DNA of 64,000 nt from Thermothielavioides terrestris NRRL 8126 (Eukaryota; Ascomycota; Sordariomycetes; Sordariales; Chaetomiaceae): NCBI RefSeq assembly GCF_000226115.1, contig NC_016460.1, forward strand, positions 3,038,001-3,102,000. The letters are read 5' to 3'. A program made the translations under genes and the position numbers. Under the pieces are notes generated by a model. That model did not search any database, had not been told where the DNA came from, and saw only the letters and a list, made by a program, of their open reading frames with translations. The stretch's first letter is position 1. Every line of letters starts with the position of its first letter. Shown here one piece after another: positions 45,549 to 55,497 of this stretch.

Positions 45549-46050
45549 CTATGATCTTCCGGTCCTCCGGCACCAGCCTCTGAGAATTCGCTCGGGACCA
45601 TACTCACGCTGCGCAGCTCGCCGGCGTGCGACGCTTTCCTGGCCGTAGGAGACGATGGCGGGCCGTCGGCGGAACGTGTCGCTCATGAAGATGTACTTGA
45701 GCCAGACGTGCAGGCGCTTAGCCGGCGCCGAGCGTGACGAGCGTCGTTGCAGGGTTGTAGGCAACGTGGAACACTTTGTCCAGAGCGATCAGGACGGGCT
45801 GTGCGTTGATAGAAGCATCGTAAGGGCTCGGTGCATGGCCGCTAGACGGGATGGCAAAGGTTCTCTTTGCCGTGGCGAGGTCGGTAACGATGTGCTACAC
45901 CTCGGCAGCGCCGGTAGGCACAGCTACGCGGGCTGCGGGTAGCCAATACGACTGGGACCAGTTCTCCTCAGTCAAGCTCGCATACGCCGCGACCGCCGGC
46001 AGCGCTATCGATTCGAGCCGGTGGCAAGCGGCGGAAGCAAGAGCTTCGGG
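45549..46050 (-). pseudogene. Relic of an FAD-linked (BBE/6-HDNO-like) oxidase with internal deletion
   Basis: Reading the minus strand from about 46046, one frame gives an FAD-binding type-4 N-terminus: ACHRLESIALPAVAAYASL, NWSQSYWLPAARVAVPTGAA, an in-frame stop, then HIVTDLATAKRTFAIPSSGH with the flavin-site SGH, and LIALDKVFHVAYNP, TTLVTLGAG. It then hits a second stop. The next frame resumes directly with the family C-terminus, WLKYIFMSDTFRRRPAIVSY, GQESVARRRAAQREYGPERI. The roughly 250-300 residues normally between these blocks are absent. Functional relatives oxidise sugars, alkaloids or polyketide intermediates. Two stops, a frame change and the deletion show that it is dead. Confidence 0.7.
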
Positions 46051-46759
46051 TCCCGGGCCGTGGTCGAAAGCCCGATTGAATTTGAATTTGAAGCTGTCGA
46101 ATACGGAGACACCGAACGCGAGTAAGCGCTGTTGTAAGCGTGTTATTTGATACCAGTTTATGATCTCATCGGGGTCACTTGGAACACCAAGTGCTCAGAG
46201 TCTTCCAGGTTGCCCAGTAGGTAAGCATCCCGAGACGCGAACGTCACCTGCAACCGCACCTGAGCCAAATGCCGGAGTCCGGTTTGGTTGCCATTTTCAA
46301 AGAAAAGCCCGAGACAAGAATCGGGACGTCCCTACAAAATCTTAAGGCGATGGCAGCAGCAGAACAGTGATCGAGCCAGCCCGAAGCAAAACTTAAAGGC
46401 CAGTATGCCACTTGGCGGCAAAATGATCAAGACGTTGCCCAGCTTCTTCCAAACATGGAGGGCGGTAACATTAGATGGGGTGTCAAGGGGTTGGTGGATG
46501 TTGTCTCGGCCGCAAGTAGGAAGACCTGCGCTGGCTCGGCTGCCGGTTTGTCTCCGACTTGCTCAATAGTGGACTGTATTCCTACAAGACATGCTGCCTA
46601 CCAGGTAGGCAGGCCCAGTGTGCGTCCGAGCGAAACCAACTACCTCAAGCATACCGTTACTACACCAGCAGAAGTGAATGCGAAGTCCAACACGATGCGA
46701 GATCCAATGTGCTGATCCCCAAAGCCCACATCCTCGTCCGCCCGTCCACGCCCGCCGGC
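46051..46759. other. Intergenic 0.7 kb
   Basis: Nothing supportable lies between the oxidase relic and the secreted-protein gene. Confidence 0.5.
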
Positions 46760-47202
46760 CTAGTAGCACACCGCCCGGTGCTCGGGCAGGGGGTCGCAGG
46801 AGTGAGGGCAATACGCTTGGAAAACCTAACATCAAGAACAGCGGTTAGCCCCCGTCTTCCCTGGTTAGGTGTCTATGAAGTAGGCTGGCGCAGGCCGCAG
46901 CAAGAAAAGGCAGGAAGAGAAAAAACGGTGCTTACGAGGTTGCCATTTCCGTCACAGATAGAGATGTACTGCTTCCCATCGTTGAAGGGGTCACTACGGT
47001 AGAAAGAAACGCATCGTTAGGTTTGGTCCTCAATCCTTCTTCCGCGTCCGTGATGGATGCGAGGTTGGAAACCCTCAGAGTGCCCGACATACTTGCAATA
47101 GGTGTCGCCGGCCGAGCAGCCGAAGCCGTAGAAAGTCGGAGGCACAGGCGAGGCCAGGGCCATGACGGGCAGAAGAGCCAGCAGGAGAGCGCCGGACAGC
47201 AT
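46760..47202 (-). CDS. Small secreted cysteine-rich protein
   Basis: Exons 47202-47093, 46993-46936 and 46825-46760 encode only 77 residues. A clear signal peptide (MLSGALLLALLPVMALA, cleavage about residue 17) precedes a mature chain of about 60 residues with six Cys: FGCSAGDTYCNDPFNDGKQY, ISICDGNGNLVFQAYCPHSC, DPLPEHRAVCY. Even Cys number, tiny size and secretion fit fungal effector-like or antimicrobial-type proteins. No family is recognised and no activity is claimed. Three exons with clean GT-AG junctions and in-frame joins, and a TATA element 155 bp upstream, argue that it is a real gene. Confidence 0.8.
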
Positions 47203-49028
47203 GTTGGCCACTGTGGGATCGAGTGGTAACGTAGGGCTGTGAGATGGGGTGGCGTGCCGTTCATTGTGAGTCGAAGTGCTGGTGAACCTGTGCGCAGTAT
47301 CTGGGTCTGACGAGAGTTTGGGAGCAACAGCGCCTTCTTGGGTCAAGAAAGGACGTTTTATATAACTAACAAACGAAAGCGTACAGGAGCAACAGTGCTC
47401 ATACCCTTTGTTGAAACGGATGGAGCAGCCGATTAAGATTAGAAGAACGAGGGCATGATTGTTGGTCGGCTGCCTGTGCCCCGATGTGACAGCGTCGAGA
47501 GCCCTGTTCTTGACAGGTGCTTGTTCTCAACGTGGATTTCGGTTAATTATCATGATGGGCACCGACGATCCTAGCCGGGGTGCACATCGGACAACTTCCG
47601 AGAGGTGTTGATCATGCATTGCACGCGCCAACCGCCTGGTTGGGGATGATGAGAACACAACGAGCCCATGAGGTGAATACACGCACAGCATAGAGAGAGA
47701 CCAGCATTCCCTTTTTGTGCCTTGCTTTTGGCGTTGTGCTCTCGAGCCTTCGTTGGCTCTCTCTTGCTGTACAACTAGTGTACTGCGTAAGTTTGAAGAA
47801 CTACCATGTCTTGTGCCTTTGCCCTTCCTGACATGGCCCGCAAAGAAGATGCAGCATGGATTGCTGGACATGAATGATGAACCAACGAAACGACGTTGCA
47901 TGGAACTACCTTGCCCATTGGGGTCCAAAAGCGGCTCAACCAAACTACCTGCCAAGTGGTTGCCTTCGTTGGGACGTGTGACCTGAACCAACCACGACTT
48001 GCGATCTGAACTAAAATCTGTGACACAGCTCACTATACAGCTTGAACTCGTGCATTTACCTACCTTAGTTACGTCCCAGTAAGTGGTGAAACGAAGCTTG
48101 GCGAGGTTGATGCGATGCGCGCGATGCCGATGCCCAGGAGCCCCGCGTTAGCCAGGATAGATTTGGCCCCCACTTATCTATCCAGCGCCTCAGCCACAAC
48201 GCCACAAACGCCATGACGTCATCAACACCCTCGACAGCGACCACCATACCACATCTTCGAGATATGTCAAGTGGCCGGAGATAATCCTATATTTGCCGCA
48301 AGCCGTCACCGAAGTCAGAACCTACACTAGATACCACCATTCAACATAGATTCAGGATTGACGCTGTGAGGGGACATAACCCCAATAGGGAAAAGATTGA
48401 GGACAGATGGACGCTAGCAGGGGGGCAATTCCCCCGCCAAGACACGGCATAGAGCTGTGGCATCCAGTCGCTGCACGAGAAACTCTGGAGGATTTGCCTG
48501 GTAAATGAGCCGAAGCCTCCTTCCTCGCTTCCTCAGTGAAAACAGGACACATTCGAAAGGCTCGTCTGAAGCTTTGCTTCAATTAATGTAGCTTCGAACC
48601 TAGGCTTACCTGCATGCCAAGACACCGAGCCTATCCGAGTTTCGCGATATCGCTTTTTAGATATCGCGTTCTTGGTGTTTGGCCCCCCCCGCGGGATCTG
48701 TTTCAGTCGCGGCTGCGGGCTGTGGGGTTGCATGCTGAGGCTAATGATGTCCAGGACGCCGGGGTTAACGCGCAGTTGCGGCTGAGCATGGAGGGCCTGC
48801 CAGAGGAGAGTGAAGCTGAGTCGCCAGGATGCGCTGACTATGGGAGAACTGGTAATGTAGACCAACTGCACTCTGCTTTAAAGTAAATACACATTCGCGG
48901 GAGAAAAGTCGGTAATAGAAAACCGTCAAAAAGTTGCTTCTTCTATGCTGTACTTGTCCTAATACGGACTCTAGGTGAATGCTCAGCACTCTTCTAATCA
49001 CACTCCCCTGAGCTAGGTTGTTGAGAAT
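47203..49028. other. Intergenic 1.8 kb
   Basis: It contains the promoter of the secreted-protein gene and otherwise no supported gene. A small perfect hairpin (GCGATATC/GATATCGC) lies near 48644-48668. Confidence 0.5.
47357..47364 (-). promoter_or_regulatory. TATA box of the secreted-protein gene
   Basis: TATATAAA on the minus strand lies 155 bp upstream of the start codon of the small secreted protein. Confidence 0.5.
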
Positions 49029-49932
49029 TCAGTAAGCCCCATTCACTTCCACCTCCGTGACAGCTATTCTCTCACCACTAACACCTTCACCGCGTGCCTC
49101 CAGATACTTGTCCAGAGCAGCCAATGCGTCATCCGCCTTTTCATATTTCCTCTTCCAGCAGGCCAGAATCACGTCCCCTGCCGGCAAGTCCTTGACGTCC
49201 TCTGGGAACCTGTCCTGTAGGAAGTTCGGGTACGCCACCTTCTCCTCCCAGTCCAACCGCTCGTCCAGGTTCTCGAACCGCCCCGGCGTCGGTTTATAGG
49301 CCCACCGTCCCGTGTGGATCGTATAGAATATCGATCCCATACCGAAGATGTCAAGCAAGGTACTTGGCTCCGACTGGAACACGGGACTGTAGAACGGGCC
49401 ATCGGGGAGGGACAGTCCATCGAGGCCGAGCTCCTTGCACACCGAGCCACCAAAGTCGGCGAGGAGCAGATCCCGCGCGCCCGGCACTGTCTCGTGCACC
49501 AGGATATTCCCCGGCCGGAGGTCCGAGTGAATGACGCCACGGCTGTGGATGAAAGCGATGGCCTCGGCGAGCTGGCGGCACCAGAGCAGGCGCTGCTCTA
49601 CAGAGGTAGACGCGTGGTGTTGGTCAATGTACGTCTGGAGGTTGCCGTGGCTGGCTTCTCCAAGAAGGATGCCATTCCCCTGCATACCGAGGTATCTGTC
49701 CAGGCTTGTAAGTAGTTGAAAAAAAGGTGGCCAGAAAGAGGGGATTTGCGGTGGACATTATTCACCTGACGATCCTCGGGTGATGACCCAATCTCTCAAG
49801 GATCTGCCGCTCTACCGAGAAGTTATTCGCGAACCGTTTGACATAGTGGTCCTCTTCGAATGGGTGAGCTTTCTTGACCACGACCCCGGGAGATACGCGT
49901 TCAATGCTGCTCGTCGAGCCGTAGAATTCCAT
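49029..49932 (-). CDS. Fungal protein-kinase-like protein with HSD catalytic loop
   Basis: Exons 49932-49766 and 49695-49029 encode 277 residues. The kinase fold is complete but compact: VVVKKA (Lys 20/21) for nucleotide binding, Glu41 in the C-helix (FSVERQILERL), hinge LLGEASHGNLQTYI, catalytic loop VIHSDLRPGNILV (Asp114, Asn119), magnesium loop LLLADFGGS (136-138), and DIFGMGSIFYTIHTG for the F-helix. The usual HRD Arg is Ser and no Gly-rich loop is obvious, though Lys, Asp, Asn and DFG remain, so activity is possible. This class of small kinases is expanded in filamentous fungi, and its role is unknown. A GTG-free ATG was chosen. Further upstream the frame has no ATG. TTTAAATAAA lies about 90 bp upstream. 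Confidence 0.85.
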
Positions 49933-50354
49933 TGCTGCTTGGCACCAGGTTGGGGACCCGCTAGGCAGGTTCTCTGACTCAAGCGGACGTTGGGTCAAGC
50001 TGCTTTGGGTTCAGGCGAGGTTTATTTAAAGAGGAGGGCGCGGGTGCTCAATTCTGCCATGCTACTTAGAGCACACCGAAGCGGTGTGGGTTCCCGGTGC
50101 CAAAGAACCAACATACACCCCCCCCCTCCCCCTCCCCAGCCAATAGAGTCCGGGCCGAGAAAAGCAAAATCACGTGCATTCAACTAAGCAGCCCCCTGCC
50201 CTCCACGTGTGACGTGTAGAGCCGGCCAAGTCTCGAGGCGAAAGCCGCCGCCAGGAACTGGAACGGAGCCAGAGGACACTAACCAAGGGCGAGCTGTTAA
50301 CGCTGGTGATGAGCCAATGGTGGGTCTAGTGAATTGGAAGTAAGTTGCTCACCT
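49933..50354. other. Intergenic 0.4 kb, kinase promoter
   Basis: AT-rich TTTAAATAAA (minus strand, 50029-50020) is the only promoter-like element. A poly-C/T stretch lies at 50118-50139. Confidence 0.5.
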
Positions 50355-50588
50355 TCAGTCCGTCGTCGTCGTGGTAGTTGTGGTAGTCGTGGCAGTGGTG
50401 CTACCACTGGGGTTGCAAACCCGGCAATCGTAGAGGCCACAGGGGCCTCTTGCTTTGGTTGAGCCAAGCATGTTCTCCTTCACCTGATGTCCTGGCTCTG
50501 CCATATGAAGACAAGTATCAAACTTGTAATCCTTCTTCACACGCTTGCCGCAGGTGTAGATGGTTTCGGCGACATGTTTGATGCACAT
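50355..50588 (-). CDS. Small Cys-rich protein with poly-Thr tail
   Basis: A single exon from the ATG at 50588 encodes 77 residues. Cys and His residues are spaced as in small fungal zinc-binding-like proteins: MCIKHVAETIYTCGKRVKKD, then FDTCLHMAEPGHQV, then GPCGLYDCRVCNPSG. It ends with a run of about ten Thr encoded by an ACN-repeat low-complexity stretch. The frame is open upstream to a TTG, but no other ATG precedes it. There is no signal peptide. I do not recognise a named family. The Cys pairs suggest a small zinc-binding fold. Confidence 0.55.
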   Translation of the reverse strand: MCIKHVAETIYTCGKRVKKDYKFDTCLHMAEPGHQVKENMLGSTKARGPCGLYDCRVCNPSGSTTATTTTTTTTTTD

Positions 50589-52666
50589 GATGGCGACGGT
50601 CTGGAGGAGACGTGTGAAGAGAGCAAACAATGAAATTTGACCGACAGTTTTGGAAGCTGGGATGAGAGTCGAGGCGCAGTGTCACAGGCGGGAGTTGCTG
50701 GGTCAGTTTATCTAGGATTGAGCTGAACATTCGAGACTCTTATATGTCCCAGAGGACAGTTTCGGTGATGCTGTGCGCCTAGGCAAGGCACACCACGCCG
50801 AGAAACCGTCTCCCGGTGGGCAAGCAGCTGCTGCGTCGCCGCTGAGCTGCTCTCGAGTCCCGTCCTCTCTCTAACCGGGCGCAACTAGACATGCATCGCT
50901 GAGTTGGCAAGGCCGACAACACCAACAAACACCCATCCAATCCATTTCTCCCGGGATGGAGCTCAATGATTGGCATTCTCGGATTGCCCCGCTTCAGCTC
51001 TTTCACTGCTGTTCAATCATCATGCCGTGGTTGAATCTTGAGCAGGCTGCCCAGGCAGCCCGCCCCATGCAAACGATGCAAAAACGTGAAACTTCCAGGT
51101 TCCCAAGCACGCTGCCGTGACGGGTGAGTCATATTGCAGGAAATCAAGCCTTGAGCAATGAAGCACAGGTCCTCCACACCAGTAAGTGCTCCACCCGCCA
51201 TGGAGCCTTCAGTTGGCGCCGAGTTGTGTTGGTTGGTTGACGTTGCATAGGTCGCATGTGAGGAGGCCACACTGGCAGGGAGCTGCGCACATCATCTCCA
51301 CTGTTTTCAGGCAACGACGGCTTACCTCGGTCCTGGAGAACGGAAACTCCGGCGCATTCTGAGGTGGCTGCTCCAGGAAGGCAGAGCTTCACATTCAGGC
51401 GACCTGTTCATGGATGGCATGAATCGCTGCGCATCAAGAAAAATGCAGGGCCGGAATGGGGAGGTCTCAAACAGGAGTGTCAGCATTCCCTTTTAAGACT
51501 GCACCAGGCTTAACAATAGAGACAGAACGCTCTTGGGCACACTGTACCTTGTGTAGGCGGAGGCGAGAGGCCTCACAAAGAACCTAGCCTATGCCCTAGC
51601 ATGGCAGGAGGCAGAATGGAGGCGGTTGTAAGGAGTGCCTCCAAGAACGGTCAAGCAAAGATACAACGGTCTCCGAACTACAGAACACTGTCTCTCTGGC
51701 GCATTCCTTCGCAGGTGTCTGCCGTAGAGCTGGAGACTGATCCTTGCCGAACAGGAACCAACCTCAAGTCACACCGTAGGCGGCACTTCGCCACTGACTC
51801 TCCGGCCCCCCATTCTGACCACTGTGGCGCTGTTTTGCCGCATCGTCGGCATGTCGCGCACTTCTCGCCCGACCATCCACGGTGCGTGCCATTACAGATG
51901 GTGGTATGGTTAGTCAGACAACAGGGCTGTCAACTGCCCTTTGGACAACGCTGTATCTAGTATACATCTCGTATTGACAAGACGTTCAGTAAAAACCAAC
52001 GGTTTGAAATGTATAGCTGGTAGATATCGACACTAATTTACGGAATATTTGGGTTATGTCCGTGTTCTTCATCCGGTCTTCCATAATTGTCGGTTTTCCA
52101 GTGGTATCAGTGACCTTTAAGTAGACGTCCCTCAGTGTGCGGCAAAAGCCCTATCACTGCTAGCCACCCCGAAAGGTTATGTGAGCGGCCCGAGATGCAG
52201 CTCCGGCCGGCTCAGGTCACACATTGTCGTTTTCGAGCCAACAAAAGCCGCTCTCCCTACAAGAGACCTAACCGAACGTCGTACGCGACAGCTCAATGAG
52301 GAAGCGTCGTATACATGCAGTTTTCCGGTGACGGGCGATGGACAGGCTAGACCATCGGCTACTCACCCGGTCACATAGTCATAGACTTAAGTTTAATACA
52401 CTTGCTAAGGCAGCTTCAATTGTTTGTTTGCCACCTGCTGGAGAGATACCTACGCTGCATGCTCGAGTACACCATGATGCATGCGAGGGGCGCAGTTGCG
52501 TGAACGGTATGTTTTGGACCCTTTTACATAACCGAGATCTACAACCCTCCGTACTATGAAAGCCAGGAAGTATATACGACAGAAAAGAGACGGCATGGTT
52601 TAGCGAAAGACGTAAAACAACATAGCCACCCAAACAACGCCAAAGCCGTGCCTTTCAGAGGCCTTT
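50589..52666. other. Intergenic 2.1 kb
   Basis: No convincing gene. One plus-strand frame (51601-51960) carries a weak C2H2-like residue pattern at about 51745-51879. The rest has no domain resemblance. Confidence 0.4.
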
Positions 52667-53848
52667 TTAGATCACCAACCCAGTCGACAGCAGACCCAGC
52701 AACACCGCTACCACCCCCGCCGGCCACCACGCCGCCACCCTCGCGCCGCCGTTCGGCTGCGTTGCGTCGCTGCCGGACCCGGTAGTCCACAGCATGACGG
52801 GCTTGCCGACCTGCGGCGTCTTGTCGATGCTACAGACGGCCGCGCAGCCGGCGGGGGCGGCGGCATCCCGCTTGGTGTCGGCGGTCTTGGGGACCTCGGT
52901 GTTGTTGAAGACGACCTCGAGCCACTGGATCTGCAGGTAGGCGGCGTCGTTGCGGCTCATGTTGCCGGTCCAGCCGCCGCCGTCGCTCCAGGCGTTGAGG
53001 ACCAGGGTGCTCTCGTCGTGGGGCGTCTGGAACTGAATCCGGGCGACCTGCACGTCGTTGACGTACCACGTCGTGCTGTCCGGCGCCCAGTCCATGCGAT
53101 GCACGGCCCAGTCGGTCCAGTCCAGCCCGCCCGGCATGGTGGCGTTCTGCGTGGCCTGCGGCACCACGTCGCCCGAGTCGGTGTAGGCCGGCTGGTTGGT
53201 GCAGTGGATCACGTTGGGCGCGTCCGACGTGCGGATCTCGAGGTCGGATTCCTGCACCTTGGCGAGCGTGTTGGCGCCGCGGTAGGTGAACATGGCCGTG
53301 ATGGCGCCAGCGGCGCCGATGGTGCGGGCGCGCATGCGGACCGAGAGGTACTTGAACTTGGCTGAGGCGGACTCGATCTCGGCTGCGGTTTGGAACTCTT
53401 GCAGGCGCTGCGTGCGGAGGGTGAGGTGCGTCTGCGAAGACGGGTCGGAATCTTTGTTGGTCTCGATGTAGATGTTGTTGGGCGAGTTCACCATAAGCAC
53501 TGAAGCGTCGGCGCGGGCGCCGTTGCTGTTATTCCAGTTGCCGAGCAGCCAGAAGTTGGTCCATTCTTTGCTGGAGAAGTAAGGGCTCGTCACGTCGGCT
53601 TCAGCGGTGGTGTTTGGATCCTGGATGACCTCAGGCACGCCGGCATACTGCGAGAGAGCGCGGAAGTCGAAGAACCTGTGGTCCTCAAAGTAGGTACTTT
53701 GGTTGCCGCCTTGGATCAGGTAACAACCGCATTTTGAATCGTCCGTGAGGGCCGGTTCTGTGGCCGCTAGCGGAGCGGTGGCCGAGATCAGGAGGACGAG
53801 AGAGGAAAGCGAGGCGGGCAGACGGAGTATCCGTCTTAACGGCTCCAT
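52667..53848 (-). CDS. Secreted or GPI-anchored GH16-type glucanase/transglycosylase
   Basis: A single exon encodes 393 residues. An N-terminal signal (MEPLRRILRLPASLSSLVLL to about residue 29) is followed by a concanavalin-like jelly roll. YLSVRMRARTIGAAGAITAM leads to the catalytic motif QESDLEIRTS, which satisfies the GH16 E-x-D-x-E pattern (Glu200, Asp202, Glu204). The W-rich strand WAVHRMDWAPDSTTWYVNDV and WSDGGGWTGNM follow. The C-terminus has Ser/Thr/Gly linker and a hydrophobic end (WWPAGVVAVLLGLLSTGLVI) like a GPI-attachment signal. GH16 enzymes cut or transfer beta-1,3/1,4 glucans or link chitin to glucan in fungal walls. The catalytic residues are intact. The exact substrate is not predictable. 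Confidence 0.88.
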   Translation of the reverse strand: MEPLRRILRLPASLSSLVLLISATAPLAATEPALTDDSKCGCYLIQGGNQSTYFEDHRFFDFRALSQYAGVPEVIQDPNTTAEADVTSPYFSSKEWTNFWLLGNWNNSNGARADASVLMVNSPNNIYIETNKDSDPSSQTHLTLRTQRLQEFQTAAEIESASAKFKYLSVRMRARTIGAAGAITAMFTYRGANTLAKVQESDLEIRTSDAPNVIHCTNQPAYTDSGDVVPQATQNATMPGGLDWTDWAVHRMDWAPDSTTWYVNDVQVARIQFQTPHDESTLVLNAWSDGGGWTGNMSRNDAAYLQIQWLEVVFNNTEVPKTADTKRDAAAPAGCAAVCSIDKTPQVGKPVMLWTTGSGSDATQPNGGARVAAWWPAGVVAVLLGLLSTGLVI

Positions 53849-55497
53849 TGTCGTTACCTACGGCACACCCCGATCTGCTTTCGATAACGAGGCAATATCA
53901 GTGTTGTCGCGCTTAGCCTTGAAGCGGGAACACGTGCAGTGTCGGGAGGCGGATGGGAGGGACCGAGGCGAACGACCGCATGCAAGAAGACATGGAGCTA
54001 GGGAGAGACGGAGACTGAAGAGCAACAAGGCGAGCAAACCAAGCGGAGAAAAACAGTGACGGGAGGACTGGGAAGACAGGAAGAAGCCACCCAAGTAGCG
54101 AACCCAAGCACGAGCGATGCTGGGAGGTGCCGCGCGGGGGGAAAGAGACGGCCGGACGTTTCCTGGCTGTTATACCTGGACAGCCACTTGGCAGAACAGC
54201 TCGCCTTCCGGTTCAGCGCACCACGCAGCTGAATTTATTGGTCAATGCCTCGGGGGGGCTGCCACGGCGACCCAGACTTGGCGATGGAGCGATGGAGCGG
54301 ACCGTCGCTCACAGGCAGCCCAGGGCTCAGCGCTCCTGCCGACCAGACGGGCCGGACCTGGGACGCATGTGCGCCAGCGAATCGGCGTCCGCCCGCATGG
54401 GAACGCAAGACGACGACGGCTCAACGGTGGTGGTGGCCGGGAGCCAGGATCAGCATTTTGCCATATAAGGTGTGCGTACTTTTGGTAGCCTTTGATATAT
54501 CCGGCTAAACAGAGGCCGTGGGCGAGGGCCTAAAAATGGGCGAGATGGATACGGAGGGTTTGCTGGCGGCTCCAGGGCTGCCGCAAATGCGACAGCGAGC
54601 CCCGATTCCAGGGTAGCACTTGTGTATGTTGCGTGCTGGATGCGACGCTGCCGCGCCGGCGTTATCACAGCGCGGTCGCAGTTCCGGGCATGCAAGCTCT
54701 GAAACTGAAACATGCCAGCTGTCGATGACTTCCTGTTTCTGCCCGGGATGGACCGCTGGCAGTTGAATGGCGTATGCCGTGATAAACCTGCGGCCAACCG
54801 GATGGGGAACGGCAACCTGGAGCAGCAGGAGCAGCAGCAGTTGAGTTGGCGATGGAACGAACGGGAGTGACGCAACCCTCGCAACTTTTTGCGGCTCGGA
54901 ATTCGCATCTCGGCACTTTGCAGTTGACAGAGACGGCTCAAATGATGCGAAATGCAGTACCAGGGGTATGTTAAAGGGACTATATTGCATGGACATCCCT
55001 TTGTTTCTAGAAGCAAGCCTGGTAGGTAAGCGTGTCCCAAACATGCACCATTGACATTTCATTGAAGGTAACCACCTACTGGAGTGTAGCGGACGGAGTA
55101 AAAGGTGAAAGCCGCATTCGAGAGTTCCTGAGAGCCTCCAAGCACCGGGCCCATGTGATTGGCAGTTGGGCTGTTGTCTGCCCCACCTCAAGGCTTGGCA
55201 TGCAGGAATTCGGCAGATTCCTTGATTGTGGCTCTCCACTCCGGATAGATGCATTCATCTTCCTATCGATTGATTGTCTGAACGTGGGTCCGAGATTCAA
55301 CCTCGAACAAAGTTGAACATCACGTATATGTGTGACTAGTGGACCAGAGCACTCGTACGAGTTGTTCCTTGTGCACCAACGTCACCTTCCTTCTTGCAAC
55401 TGTGCTGCACCCCCCGGAGGAACGTTTTCAGCCTTTTTAGGGCTGCGCTTCGATCTGTTTCTCGGCTACCGGAAGGGTCGCGTGCGATAGCTTCGCC
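53849..55497. promoter_or_regulatory. Divergent intergenic region GH16 / WW protein
   Basis: 1.65 kb between divergent genes. A 249-residue minus-strand open frame (54505-55254) has no domain, low-complexity Leu runs and no Kozak-like start, so it was not called. Confidence 0.5.

Noticed and set aside
48644..48668. Short perfect hairpin GCGATATC...GATATCGC
   Set aside because: An 8-bp arm near no gene end is expected by chance at this scale; not called as a terminator or element.
54505..55254. 249-residue minus-strand open frame between GH16 and WW genes
   Set aside because: No recognisable domain, low-complexity Leu run, irregular codon usage; it lies in a promoter region.
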